Part shown: positions 51,074 through 60,208 of the stretch, one piece after another | Numbering within the stretch: position 1 is the stretch's first letter | Layout of the letters: each line of letters opens with the position of its first letter | Notes under the pieces: model-generated | The model's database searches: none | Seen by the model: the letters and a program-made list of their open reading frames with translations, nothing else | What the model was told of the DNA's origin: nothing | NCBI RefSeq assembly: GCF_015687175.1 | Contig: NZ_JADPQG010000001.1 | Location: forward strand, 1,674,001 to 1,738,000 | DNA: 64,000 nt | Direction: 5' to 3' | From: Reinekea sp. G2M2-21 | GTDB lineage: Bacteria; Pseudomonadota; Gammaproteobacteria; Pseudomonadales; Natronospirillaceae | Translations under genes and position numbers: made by a program

Positions 51074-51351
51074 CAAACAAGGTTTGCCGATTTGAATACC
51101 GCGGTTGGAAACAGATTAATTGCCAATATTTATGACACGATGTATGGTTTTGCCACAATCAACTTTGACTGTCTACTGGAAACAGTTTTTACGTCTAACA
51201 CGAAGTGCAGCGCCGTAATAGCGTTTCCATTAGCTCCCTTCGTGCGCGTCATTAAGTCACTTCAGCGCTAATAGTTCGAAGGAAGAGCGAGGCGTGTGTT
51301 GCAGGTAATATGGCTTTACAAACTGAGGGCTTGCAGATATGCCCTAGGCGA
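51074..51351. other. Non-coding gap holding a dispersed repeat core
   Basis: No gene is visible. At 51211-51255 the sequence CGCCGTAATAGCG, TTTCCATTAGCTCCCTTCG, then GCGCG resembles 61716-61765, inside the inverted-repeat element there. This copy lacks recognisable terminal repeats and may be a truncated relative. Confidence 0.5.
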
Positions 51352-51524
51352 ACCACGAAAACCCTGGTAACCAGCCTGGAACAAAATTTAAAGCGGATGA
51401 AACTGAATTATGTCGATTTTTATTATCAGCACTGCCCAGAGGACAACCCGCCAACTAAGTAAACAGCCACCACCCTCTATAACCTCGTCCGGCAAAGCAA
51501 AGCATTGCATGTGAATATTTCCTG
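51352..51524 (+). pseudogene. Fragment of an aldo/keto reductase (YghZ-like)
   Basis: One plus-strand frame reads SLEQNLKRMKLNYVDFYYQH, then a TAA stop at 51460-51462, then TLYNLVRQSKALHVNIS. This matches the middle of YghZ-type aldo/keto reductases (pattern SL-QSLKRM-L-YVDI-Y-H, then a helix ending VR-GKAL-VGIS). The N-terminal barrel strands with the catalytic Asp/Tyr and the whole C-terminal half are missing, and there is an in-frame stop. The fragment ends at the sbcC stop codon on the opposite strand. It is a decayed remnant, not a working gene. Confidence 0.75.
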
Positions 51525-54500
51525 TTACACAAAAGCACCCTGCACCCGTACCCGACTGCCCAAGGCACCAGGAATAACATCGATTCGCTGCTGCATCTGC
51601 TCCTTCAGTTCGGTGACATGACTGATGATGCCAATGGTGCGGCCTGTTGCTCGCAAGTCAATAAGGGTTTGAATAGCCAAGTCGAGACTTTCAGTGTCCA
51701 AACTGCCAAAGCCTTCGTCAATAAACAGCGTATCTAACTTGATGCCGCCTGAATAACTCTGCACAACATCACTCAAACCCAGAGCGAGTGATAACGCAGC
51801 CATAAAACTTTCACCACCAGACAAGGTATTCGCAGCCCGTCGTCGACCGGAATAAGCATCCTCCACTTCCAACTCCAGGCCGGAGGCTTTATTGCCTTTG
51901 GATTTATCAATTTTTCGCTTTAGTGTGTATCGTCCTTTGCTCATCAGCTGCAAACGTTGACTGGCTTCATTGAGTACATCATCCAACAGCACACTGAGGA
52001 CAAATCGCTGTAACGACACACGCATTCCGTTTTTACCTGAGGCGACTTCTTCAAGCGTTCCATAAATGGCGTAACGTTGTTGAATATCCGCTTCCTCTTT
52101 GACAACTTGCGCCAACTGATCGGCTGCTTTACGCAGCAATATGTATCGTGCACTGACGTTGTCGTTCTGCGTCTTTTGATCCCGCATTTGAACTTTCAAT
52201 TTTTGCACCTGTTCTGCCAATGCGTTCAGATCCGGTTTTTCAATGCCGGCCAACTCGGTCTCAAGTGCATTTTGTTGGCCGTTGAGTGAAGCCGATGTTT
52301 GATTGTACGCTTTCAGTTGCTCGGCTATCTTGGTTTGCTCGCCTTCATCTATGAGTGCTTTGGTAAAGTTGGCCTCGTCGGTAAAACCATTACGACGAAG
52401 CGTGTCAGTAAACGCTTGCTTCGCACTGTCCACTTCGAGCTGTAAGTTTGCTAACCGTTGTTCACTGTTTACCAACAAACTGCGCAGAGCACTGGATTGT
52501 TCGTTCAATCTATTAATGTCATTCTGTGCAGCGGCAAATACAGAATCTATCTGATCAATGTTTTGTTCGCGGGTACGGATTTCCAAATCCAGTGCAGTGG
52601 CATCGCGCTGCGCTTTGGGCACCTGGTTTTCCATCTGTGTTAATTCGGCCACCGCATTCGCTACCAGCTGCTGGCTTTGTTCGAAATCTGCATTGGCTTG
52701 TGCGAGCAGCTCATCCAACTTCACGGATTCCTGCTCAAGCGAATTCAATTTTGCGCTTTCTTGTTTGGCCAGAACGAGGTCCTGCTCCAATTGCTTTATC
52801 TGGTGTTGACACTGTTGCCATTGTTGCCGAAACCACTCTATACCGTTGTCCGCCAGCACGCCGAGTTCGGCGGTTTGATGATCGATGTCATTGGTCAACA
52901 CCGTCAATTTTTGCAACAGCTCATCCACTGCCTTCTGGCTTTGCAACGATTTACTCAACAGGTTCCGAGCCGATTCACGAGCTGAATCCACCTGTGCCTT
53001 CGTGATAAGCTCGATATCCCGTTGATGGGCGGGGTTTGGATGTTCCATACTCCCGCAGACCAAACAGGGTTGGCCCTGTTGCAACTGCGAAGCCAGTTCC
53101 GCAGCTTGCCCCTGATGCCAGGTCATTTCCAGCGTTAACGCCTGATGTTCAGCCTGATCAGCGGCCTGTTGACGATCCGTTGCTTGCTGTTTTTGTTTTT
53201 TCAGAAGCGCGGTCAACTCCTGGTGATCTTTTCGCAATTGATCGATTTTACCCCTCTGCTCGCCCTGTTTTTTGAAGATTTCCAGGTCCACTTTCAATTG
53301 TGGCAAAATCTGAGTATTTTCCTGAATGGACAATATTCGTGCTTGAGTCTCTTTGTAGGTTTGCGAATTTTTAACTTTCTTTTCTTGGAGTTGTGTTAAT
53401 TGCTTTTTGCAGTTCTCGTTGGCGAGCCGACACTGTCGCTCACTATCAACACAACGGGACCATTGCTGTAACAGACTCTTTTTTGTGTGCCATTCATGTA
53501 ATTCTTTTTTCAAAGCATCGAGCGTTTGCCATTGGCTGCGTGCTTGATCAAACCGCTGCTGAGCTGTTTTTATTTCGGCGGCCAGCTGCTGCTCTTTCAA
53601 TACCAAAGCTTGTTGACTTTGTTGTTCGGTGGTAAATGTTGCTGTCGATTTTAACCAGGCCTGATGCAAGGGAAGCACCTTAGAGGCTTTTTGCGCAGCT
53701 TGCAGAAATTGCTGTAACTGATCCATCACCGGGCGTTTCGCCTGGTGTTCACTGATCTGTTCCTGCAGTTGAGCTTGCAGATCAAAACGTTTCTGCACAC
53801 TCTGCGCGTTGTCGTATACTTTGGTTGCTGTGTTGTACTGCGCTTCAACGTTCTTCAGCTGCTGTTCTTTTTCGCTTAATTCAACCCGGGCTGTCTCCAA
53901 TTCCGTTTGCAGTGTGTCTCGATCTGCAACAGCAGCCATATCCAGAATACCCACCACGCGGTCATGCAAACTGTTGCGTTGTGCGCGTATCTGTGCAGAA
54001 GCTTCTTTCAATTTGTCTTCGATTTTTTTGTATATCTGAGTCTGGAACAACTGACTGAAAATCTGCTCTCGCTCACCTGAATCCGCCAGCAACAGTTCCC
54101 GAAACTGTCCCTGCGGCAATACCATAACTTGACGAAACTGTTTGGCGCTGAGACCGGTCAGTTCGGTTACCCACTGGGTTACTTCGGTGACACCTTTTAG
54201 CGGCAGGCGTTCCGCTTGGTTTTCGTCAAACTCACCTTGGCAATCCACCACCGACATCCGGAATGCTTCAGCACTGGTTTTACGTTCAGTGACACCTTCG
54301 CCACGAAGTTTGGCTACTTCCTGAGTTGGTTTACGTCGAATCCGATAGCAGGAATCGGCCAACTGAAAATCAAATACTACTTCGGTTTCCAGTTTTTCAT
54401 CCGCTTGCTGGCAGCGCATGGCGGCAGGGTCACGTTCATTCCCGGTCGACTCACCATACAGTGCAAAACTAATAGCATCTAAAAGCGAACTTTTACCGGC

Positions 54501-54614
54501 ACCAGTAGGTCCGTTGATTAAAAACAAGGGGTTTTCACCCAGCGCGAGGAAATTTACCTGTTCGGTTTTCGCAAAGGGTCCAAAGGCTTTCAGAGTTAAT
54601 GCAATGGGTTTCAT
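51525..54614 (-). CDS. sbcC: Exonuclease SbcC (Rad50-like subunit)
   Basis: A 1029-residue SMC-like ATPase. Walker A is GPTGAGKSSLLDAI at about 34-47, the coiled coils flank a zinc hook CLVCG at about 510, and the C-terminal head has TLSGGESFMAALSLALGLSD and a Walker B in DTLFIDEGFGSLD. With SbcD it cleaves DNA hairpins and processes double-strand ends. The start ATG overlaps the sbcD stop by 4 bp. Confidence 0.96.
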   Translation of the reverse strand: MKPIALTLKAFGPFAKTEQVNFLALGENPLFLINGPTGAGKSSLLDAISFALYGESTGNERDPAAMRCQQADEKLETEVVFDFQLADSCYRIRRKPTQEVAKLRGEGVTERKTSAEAFRMSVVDCQGEFDENQAERLPLKGVTEVTQWVTELTGLSAKQFRQVMVLPQGQFRELLLADSGEREQIFSQLFQTQIYKKIEDKLKEASAQIRAQRNSLHDRVVGILDMAAVADRDTLQTELETARVELSEKEQQLKNVEAQYNTATKVYDNAQSVQKRFDLQAQLQEQISEHQAKRPVMDQLQQFLQAAQKASKVLPLHQAWLKSTATFTTEQQSQQALVLKEQQLAAEIKTAQQRFDQARSQWQTLDALKKELHEWHTKKSLLQQWSRCVDSERQCRLANENCKKQLTQLQEKKVKNSQTYKETQARILSIQENTQILPQLKVDLEIFKKQGEQRGKIDQLRKDHQELTALLKKQKQQATDRQQAADQAEHQALTLEMTWHQGQAAELASQLQQGQPCLVCGSMEHPNPAHQRDIELITKAQVDSARESARNLLSKSLQSQKAVDELLQKLTVLTNDIDHQTAELGVLADNGIEWFRQQWQQCQHQIKQLEQDLVLAKQESAKLNSLEQESVKLDELLAQANADFEQSQQLVANAVAELTQMENQVPKAQRDATALDLEIRTREQNIDQIDSVFAAAQNDINRLNEQSSALRSLLVNSEQRLANLQLEVDSAKQAFTDTLRRNGFTDEANFTKALIDEGEQTKIAEQLKAYNQTSASLNGQQNALETELAGIEKPDLNALAEQVQKLKVQMRDQKTQNDNVSARYILLRKAADQLAQVVKEEADIQQRYAIYGTLEEVASGKNGMRVSLQRFVLSVLLDDVLNEASQRLQLMSKGRYTLKRKIDKSKGNKASGLELEVEDAYSGRRRAANTLSGGESFMAALSLALGLSDVVQSYSGGIKLDTLFIDEGFGSLDTESLDLAIQTLIDLRATGRTIGIISHVTELKEQMQQRIDVIPGALGSRVRVQGAFV

Positions 54615-55765
54615 TGACGGGCCTCCGAACGGTGAATAGCCTTAATGATCTCTGTTATGGCCTGTGTTTGCTCGTCCGTCATGGGTTGGTTGTGACTCTG
54701 GTTGAAGAAGTCCGCAAACATATCCAGTTCGCTGCGCTTCAATTGCTCGCGGGCCAATTCCGCGGATTGGTTGGCCCCAGCCATGCCCGGCTTTTCCAGG
54801 TGCAATAAATTCGGGTAGAAATAACGCAATTTGCCAACAGCGTCGAGAATCGCCGTGGTATCGGTCAGCCGGATCAGCAAATAGTCTTCGCTGTTCTCGT
54901 CGGTTTTAGCCTGCTCCAGAATGTGCGCAAATGCGCCCTCGATAATTCGCATGTCGCGACGCGGTTGCAGATGAATTTTCTCAATCACCGGTGGCATGGG
55001 TGCCAGCCCATCATCGATATCCACCAGCGTCACACCTTTCTGCTGTGTCACTTCTGAAAAACTGTACTTCAACAATGAGCCGGAATAACGAATGTGTTGC
55101 TCACCCCGATACTGCGGTGCGTGCAGGTGACCTAACGCCACATAATCAAAGACCCGCATAGGTTCCCATGCGACGGAGTCTGCCCCACCGATGGACAGCG
55201 GTCGCTCCGATTCACTGGCCTCACTGCCGCTGACAAAACAATGACTGAGCAGAATATTCCGTTTACTGGTATCCAGTGTGTCGGTGATCTGAGTCACAAG
55301 CCAGCTGTGGGCTTCATCGAAGGTCTGTACGTCTGTATCGAAACGGTACCTCACCTCTTCCGGAGAGCAATAAGGAATGCCATAGAAACGCAACTGTTCT
55401 TGACCCACTGTGAGATCCAGCGGTTTTTTGAAGTTATCCAGATGACTGAGAATGTACAGGCCTGAAGCCTGCAACAGATCAGCACCGAAGCCCAACCGCT
55501 CAGCACCATCGTGATTACCACTGATCATCACCACCGGTACGTTCATGTCTATACATAGCGTTCGTAAAATTGCGTTCAGCAAGCTGACGGCATCCGCCGG
55601 TGGCACACTGCGATCGTAAATATCACCTGCAATCACCACCACGTCTACCTGCTGTTCACGCACCACCGTAATGAGTTGTTCCAGCACATAACGCTGGTCT
55701 TCCAGCAAACTAACGTTATGAAATTGTCGGCCTAGGTGCCAATCGGACGTGTGAAGAAGGCGCAT
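54611..55765 (-). CDS. sbcD: Exonuclease SbcD (Mre11-like subunit)
   Basis: A 384-residue calcineurin-like phosphoesterase with the metal motifs in order: SDWHLGRQFHN (about 7-17), GDIYDRSVPP (about 47-56), SGNHDGAERL (about 82-91), LLSHCFVSG and LGHLHAPQ. It is the nuclease partner of SbcC in hairpin and end processing. The sbcDC order with a 4-bp overlap is the usual one. Confidence 0.96.
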   Translation of the reverse strand: MRLLHTSDWHLGRQFHNVSLLEDQRYVLEQLITVVREQQVDVVVIAGDIYDRSVPPADAVSLLNAILRTLCIDMNVPVVMISGNHDGAERLGFGADLLQASGLYILSHLDNFKKPLDLTVGQEQLRFYGIPYCSPEEVRYRFDTDVQTFDEAHSWLVTQITDTLDTSKRNILLSHCFVSGSEASESERPLSIGGADSVAWEPMRVFDYVALGHLHAPQYRGEQHIRYSGSLLKYSFSEVTQQKGVTLVDIDDGLAPMPPVIEKIHLQPRRDMRIIEGAFAHILEQAKTDENSEDYLLIRLTDTTAILDAVGKLRYFYPNLLHLEKPGMAGANQSAELAREQLKRSELDMFADFFNQSHNQPMTDEQTQAITEIIKAIHRSEARQ

Positions 55766-55858
55766 GTCGTTCCCGTGTTGAAGGTAATGTAGCGAATACA
55801 GTTAACCCAGAATGATACCGGAGAGCGCCTGCAAACGGGAGCTATGATGGGAAAAGGA

Positions 55859-55884
55859 TCAGGACCACCTTTCGGCAGTCCTGA
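55859..55884 (-). terminator. Probable terminator of the ABC/beta-barrel operon
   Basis: TCAGGAC (55859-55865) and GTCCTGA (55878-55884) form a 7-bp stem; in minus-strand RNA four further pairs (two wobble) close a GAAA tetraloop, giving 11 bp. The downstream TCCTTTTCCC is only modestly U-rich. It lies 20 bp after the beta-barrel gene stop. Confidence 0.6.
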
Positions 55885-55903
55885 CAGCGTGGGAATTCAA
55901 TGG

Positions 55904-57043
55904 TTAAAATACCCAGTCCAGATCAACTTCGACCACAGTGGGGTATGCGCCATATTCGTAATCGAGCGAATGCTCTTTCACCACTGGCAACAGGGCGGAG
56001 ACATTTACCGACAGATTATCCGACGCGTTATAACTGAGTGATGAATTCAGCAACACAGAACCGTCATCCAGACTCGCACTGACACCACCGCTGAGCTGAG
56101 TCACTATATTCAATGGGTAACTCGCCTGAGCACTGCCGTACCACTGCCCGGTCGGGACCACAGCCCCAAGCTGGTAAAACGATTGACTCATGGCGGTAGT
56201 ATTATCACCACCTAAGCCGTTGTAATGCAGCTCGGCCATCACATACAGATCATCGAAGAAGGTATAGTCCATACCCAGAGTCGCGCGCACATCGGCGTCT
56301 TCGGTGTCGGTCAATACCGCGGTTTCCTGCCAGAACCCAACGGCGCCAAAACCGGTACTAGTGCCGAGCGAGCCGATCCAATGATCATCGTTAATGCGCA
56401 GTGCAATTAACTCCCAGTCACTGTTCAGCAGATACGCCTTTAACCGGGAAAATGCAACGGTGTCCTGTCCAAATACATAGCCAGCTTCCAGTTCCGACAC
56501 CGCACCCAACTGCCAGGTACCTCGGAAAGCATCCACGCCGGGACGGTAACTGCGATCCGTGGCAAACACTTCTGCCGGCTGGATCACATCAATCGGCGAA
56601 TAAAACCGCGCCTGACCAAAGGATATGGGTTGTCGACCCAAGGTATAGTCTCCGAACGGGCTGTACCAAGTGGCACTGAACTGATCTAGGTTCTGTTGAT
56701 ACTGCAAGTCAATCTGTGCGGGCAAATCATCCACCCGATACATCGCAGTCGTGGTTTCTTGATTCGCCGAGCCGGCCTGGTCCAGCTCGCTGTTCGCTGA
56801 CAGGCCGTATCGTATGTTCAGCTGTGTTGTGTCGCTGGGGTAAACCAATACATTCCAAAAGGCGCTCACATTACCGTTCAGCTGATACTCTGGGCTCTGC
56901 ATCTCCGCTGGCAAACCCGATACCGTTGGGTGTGTATATGCAGTGAAGGTGGCCGACAAGTCGGCCGATTGTTCTAAGTCAAAGGCCTGTACACCACCGG
57001 CAAACAACACCAGCAGAGTCAGGGATTTCAGCTCAGTCTTCAC
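55904..57043 (-). CDS. Outer-membrane beta-barrel protein of an ABC transporter operon
   Basis: About 379 residues from the GTG at 57041-57043, chosen because AAGGA lies eight bases upstream and it gives a clean signal peptide (KTELKSLTLLVLFAGGVQA); ATG codons further up have poor sites. The mature protein alternates polar and hydrophobic residues throughout, has segments such as LGRQPISFGQARFYSPIDV resembling DUF1302-type porins, and ends in Phe (VDLDWVF), the usual outer-membrane barrel terminus. It overlaps the ATPase gene and is last in a five-gene operon, so it may form the outer-membrane exit or receptor. Substrate unknown. Confidence 0.75.
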   Translation of the reverse strand: MKTELKSLTLLVLFAGGVQAFDLEQSADLSATFTAYTHPTVSGLPAEMQSPEYQLNGNVSAFWNVLVYPSDTTQLNIRYGLSANSELDQAGSANQETTTAMYRVDDLPAQIDLQYQQNLDQFSATWYSPFGDYTLGRQPISFGQARFYSPIDVIQPAEVFATDRSYRPGVDAFRGTWQLGAVSELEAGYVFGQDTVAFSRLKAYLLNSDWELIALRINDDHWIGSLGTSTGFGAVGFWQETAVLTDTEDADVRATLGMDYTFFDDLYVMAELHYNGLGGDNTTAMSQSFYQLGAVVPTGQWYGSAQASYPLNIVTQLSGGVSASLDDGSVLLNSSLSYNASDNLSVNVSALLPVVKEHSLDYEYGAYPTVVEVDLDWVF

Positions 57044-57725
57044 GGCGCTCATCCTTAATGACACGACCATCTTCGATGTGAATCAAACGACTGGCGCGCT
57101 CCATGATTTTCGGATCGTGGGTGGAAAACACAAAGGTCATGCCTTCATGCCGGTTCAAGTCATGCATCATATCGAGCAAGTCCATACCGGTTTGCGAATC
57201 TAGGTTAGCGGTTGGTTCGTCTGCCAAAATGATATCGGGCTGACTCACCATGGCACGAGCGACGGCAACTCGTTGTTGCTGACCGCCGGAGAGCTGATTG
57301 GGCAGCCGTGTTTCGCGACCTTCCAAGCCAACCTCGGCTAACATCTTATAGACGCGCTCTTTGCGCTCAGCGGCTGGAATTCCCTGCAGCAACATAATGT
57401 ATTCGCAGTTTTCAGCGGCACTGAGTACCGGGATCAGGTTATAAGCCTGAAAAATAAAGCCGATATGATCGCGGCGGAAATCCGACAACTCGGATCCACT
57501 CATCTCGGAAATTTCCTTGTCACTCAGCAAAACTTTGCCTGAGTTGGGAATATCCAACCCACCAATCAACTGCAACAGTGTTGATTTCCCGGAACCGGAA
57601 GGTCCGACAATGGCGGTAAATTCACCCGGTTCAATAACAATGTTAACGTCATCCAGGGCTTTAACGAGTGTGTCCCCTGCGCCGTAGTGGCGGCTCAAAT
57701 TCCGTGTTTCGATAACTGGTTTCAT
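57033..57725 (-). CDS. LolD/MacB-type ABC transporter ATP-binding protein
   Basis: About 230 residues from the ATG at 57723-57725 (MKPVIETRNLSRHYG), with AGGAG well placed upstream; open frame before it overlaps the permease and is not used. Walker A GPSGSGKSTL, Q-loop IGFIFQAYNLIPVLSA, signature LSGGQQQRVAVARAM and Walker B ILADEPTANLD are all intact. The family powers lipoprotein release (LolCDE) and MacB-type mechanotransmission rather than classic transport. Two permeases lie just upstream and a beta-barrel gene overlaps downstream. Confidence 0.92.
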   Translation of the reverse strand: MKPVIETRNLSRHYGAGDTLVKALDDVNIVIEPGEFTAIVGPSGSGKSTLLQLIGGLDIPNSGKVLLSDKEISEMSGSELSDFRRDHIGFIFQAYNLIPVLSAAENCEYIMLLQGIPAAERKERVYKMLAEVGLEGRETRLPNQLSGGQQQRVAVARAMVSQPDIILADEPTANLDSQTGMDLLDMMHDLNRHEGMTFVFSTHDPKIMERASRLIHIEDGRVIKDERRED

Positions 57726-57735
57726 GGTGAATCTC

Positions 57736-58965
57736 CTATAAACTTTTATGCAAGGCGGTCGCAGGGATGATGCGGGATGCGTGAATGGCCGGGTAAACAC
57801 AGGCCACCATCGTCATAACAAATACAGCGAAAGGTAAATCGGTAAACTGCAGCATGCGTAATTCCGGACGTAGAACTTCCGCTAAGGCGACACCGGAAAA
57901 TTCCATACTGCCATAATCGATACCCACATTACCGATAATCACGGTAATCAGCGCACCCAAAGCTGCACCGATAATCAATGACCCGATACACATGACCAAC
58001 CCTTCCACGAGGATCAGCGTCAACACGCTCATTCGACGGGTACCAATGGCAATAATGACGCCGAACTCATACGTACGCTCGTAGATGGACATGAACATGG
58101 CATTGATCACGCCGAGAATGGCGACGACAAACAAAATGCCACCCACAATGAACATGCTGAAATCGAACATCGAAATGATGGACGCAAGGTCCGCCATGAG
58201 TGATGTCCAACCTTCCGCAACGGTGGTGTCCGTGGACAGATTTTTCCAAACCGGCAACGATTCATCGCCCGACAAACCTTCATCAACAAAGTTAAATGCG
58301 ATTTCATGAACATTGTCGCCAATGCCCATCATTTCCTGCGCTTTCGCCAACTGAATGAACACCAAACCCTTATCAAAAAAATTAGAGTTCATGTGGAAAA
58401 TACCGCTCACTCTGAACAGCCGCTGGTCAATCTCGTCACTGTCATAGTTGTTCAATGACACGACTAAGCGGTCACCCAGATCCACCTCAAGCAAATCGGC
58501 CAGTGCTTTACCAATAAGAATCTGACTGTCCGAACCTTCGTTGTTCAGATACTCACCATCTACAATGCTCAGCTTCAATTTTGACACCGATGCTTCCAGA
58601 TCCGCATCGATGCCCACCACCTGCACGGCCAGGTTATTGGCGGTACTCGACACCATGCCAAAGTCCAATGCTCTTGGGCTGTAACTGGCAATCATGTCTT
58701 CGCTTTGCAGCGCAGCTATATGCCCAGCAACATCGTCTATCTGTTTTTCACCATCGCGTTCAGCCAGGTATTCCACATGATGGATCTGCCCATCGCCAGG
58801 GTACAACCGCGTCGCAGAGCGGATCATCACATCGGCCATCGCTTTCATATAGCCGTCTGTGAAAATCAGAATCGCCAGGGTCATGCTGATCAACAGCATG
58901 GTTAAAAACGTTCGGCGTTTATTGCGTAAGATATTCCGCAACGCCAGCTTCCATGTGAGTCCCAT
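57736..58965 (-). CDS. MacB/LolE-type ABC permease, second of a pair
   Basis: A 409-residue FtsX-superfamily permease. It has one N-terminal helix (about 20-40) after LALRNILRNKRRTFLTM, a large periplasmic domain (about 41-265), and three C-terminal helices (about 270-295, 312-345, 372-400). The layout is that of LolC/LolE and MacB. It begins one base after the stop of the first permease, which has the same length and N-terminal motif, so the two are paralogues likely forming a heterodimer. Followed by the ATPase gene 10 bp later. Confidence 0.9.
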   Translation of the reverse strand: MGLTWKLALRNILRNKRRTFLTMLLISMTLAILIFTDGYMKAMADVMIRSATRLYPGDGQIHHVEYLAERDGEKQIDDVAGHIAALQSEDMIASYSPRALDFGMVSSTANNLAVQVVGIDADLEASVSKLKLSIVDGEYLNNEGSDSQILIGKALADLLEVDLGDRLVVSLNNYDSDEIDQRLFRVSGIFHMNSNFFDKGLVFIQLAKAQEMMGIGDNVHEIAFNFVDEGLSGDESLPVWKNLSTDTTVAEGWTSLMADLASIISMFDFSMFIVGGILFVVAILGVINAMFMSIYERTYEFGVIIAIGTRRMSVLTLILVEGLVMCIGSLIIGAALGALITVIIGNVGIDYGSMEFSGVALAEVLRPELRMLQFTDLPFAVFVMTMVACVYPAIHASRIIPATALHKSL

Positions 58966-58966
58966 C

Positions 58967-60196
58967 TTACAAACTCCTCATTGCTTTAATCGGCACGATG
59001 CGAGCAGCACGCAACGCCGGAAATATCGAAATGAACGCCGCTGAACCAAGCACAATCAGCGCCGGCTCCAGGAACACACTCACATTCCATAGCCCCCGCA
59101 TATGCGACATTATCACACCCGAGACTTCCATCGGGTTGGGTAAGGCAAAGCCCACACTGGCCACGTAATAATTAAACGGCATCACCAAAATGAAGCCGGC
59201 CAAACAACTGATACCGGCGAGTAACATTGTTTCAATCACGATCAGCGCGAACAGCCGTCGCGGTGAAGTGCCTATCGCTTTTAATACGCCAAACTCACCG
59301 GTGCGCTCCATAACCGACATCAACACAGTATTCAGCACGCCAATGCAAACTAGGAAAATGATGATGTAATAGGCTACGTAACCCCCATCAATATCAGCCT
59401 TCATGGTGCGGTAAAATTCATCGGCAACGACCTGCCAGCTCACAGCTTCCAGCCTCTTCTGATCCACCAGCCATTGGTCCAACTCAGTGGCAAGCGCTGT
59501 GCTCTCTTTATAGTTTTCGGTCAGTACCGCCCAATAATGCGATTGTCCGGGCATGACAAAGAAATCCTGTGCGGCGGCTAACGGCATATATACATCGCGA
59601 GCTTCTTGCCCGTCTTTGGTGCCGATAATCCCGACAACCATGTACAGATCGTTTGCGATAGAGCCGTCGGCACCCTGAGAAATCAGAATGATCTCATCGC
59701 CGATCGTCACTTGCAGTTGCTGCGCCACCGATGCTCCGATCATCACTTCGTAATAGTCGTCTACATCGGGCTGGGCATTAAAGTAGCGGCCCTGTTTTAC
59801 CTTCTCTTTCAGGAAAGTCATGTCGGCTTCTTTGTCGACATCGATCCCCAGAACCCGAACCGGGAAGCTCTTGCTTTCGCCATACGCCAACGCACTGCTG
59901 ACAATACGTGACGTTGCCTGAGTTACACCGGGCTGCGCCATCAATTGTTGGTAAAATTCATCGGTCGCTGGCACGGCAGCGTACAATGTGGGCTTGTCCT
60001 GATAACCCACCTCACTGATCTGTGCGTGACCGGTGGAATCTTTGGTGAAAAACTTGATCACCTGCTCGTAACTGCCGAACTGGACTGAAAAAGACAACAC
60101 CAATAGAAAGTAGCCGCCGAACATACTCAGCATAGTGAGCAGTGTTCGCCGTTTGTTCCGCAGAATGTTGCGGAACGCGAGTTTCAGCATCAACAT
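58967..60196 (-). CDS. MacB/LolE-type ABC permease, first of a pair
   Basis: A 409-residue FtsX-superfamily permease with LAFRNILRNKRRTLLTML at the N terminus, one helix at about 18-40, a periplasmic domain to about 275, and three C-terminal helices (about 278-300, 322-350, 375-395). It ends ALRAARIVPIKAMRSL, similar to the end of the second permease (HASRIIPATALHKSL). It differs from LolC and LolE in context, because a LolA-like gene lies in the same operon. It follows that gene by 12 bp. Confidence 0.9.
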   Translation of the reverse strand: MLMLKLAFRNILRNKRRTLLTMLSMFGGYFLLVLSFSVQFGSYEQVIKFFTKDSTGHAQISEVGYQDKPTLYAAVPATDEFYQQLMAQPGVTQATSRIVSSALAYGESKSFPVRVLGIDVDKEADMTFLKEKVKQGRYFNAQPDVDDYYEVMIGASVAQQLQVTIGDEIILISQGADGSIANDLYMVVGIIGTKDGQEARDVYMPLAAAQDFFVMPGQSHYWAVLTENYKESTALATELDQWLVDQKRLEAVSWQVVADEFYRTMKADIDGGYVAYYIIIFLVCIGVLNTVLMSVMERTGEFGVLKAIGTSPRRLFALIVIETMLLAGISCLAGFILVMPFNYYVASVGFALPNPMEVSGVIMSHMRGLWNVSVFLEPALIVLGSAAFISIFPALRAARIVPIKAMRSL

Positions 60197-60208
60197 TTTG
60201 ATGGCTCC

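Noticed and set aside
52526-53005. A 159-codon plus-strand frame
   Set aside because: Antisense to the coiled-coil part of sbcC; low-complexity composition and no motifs.
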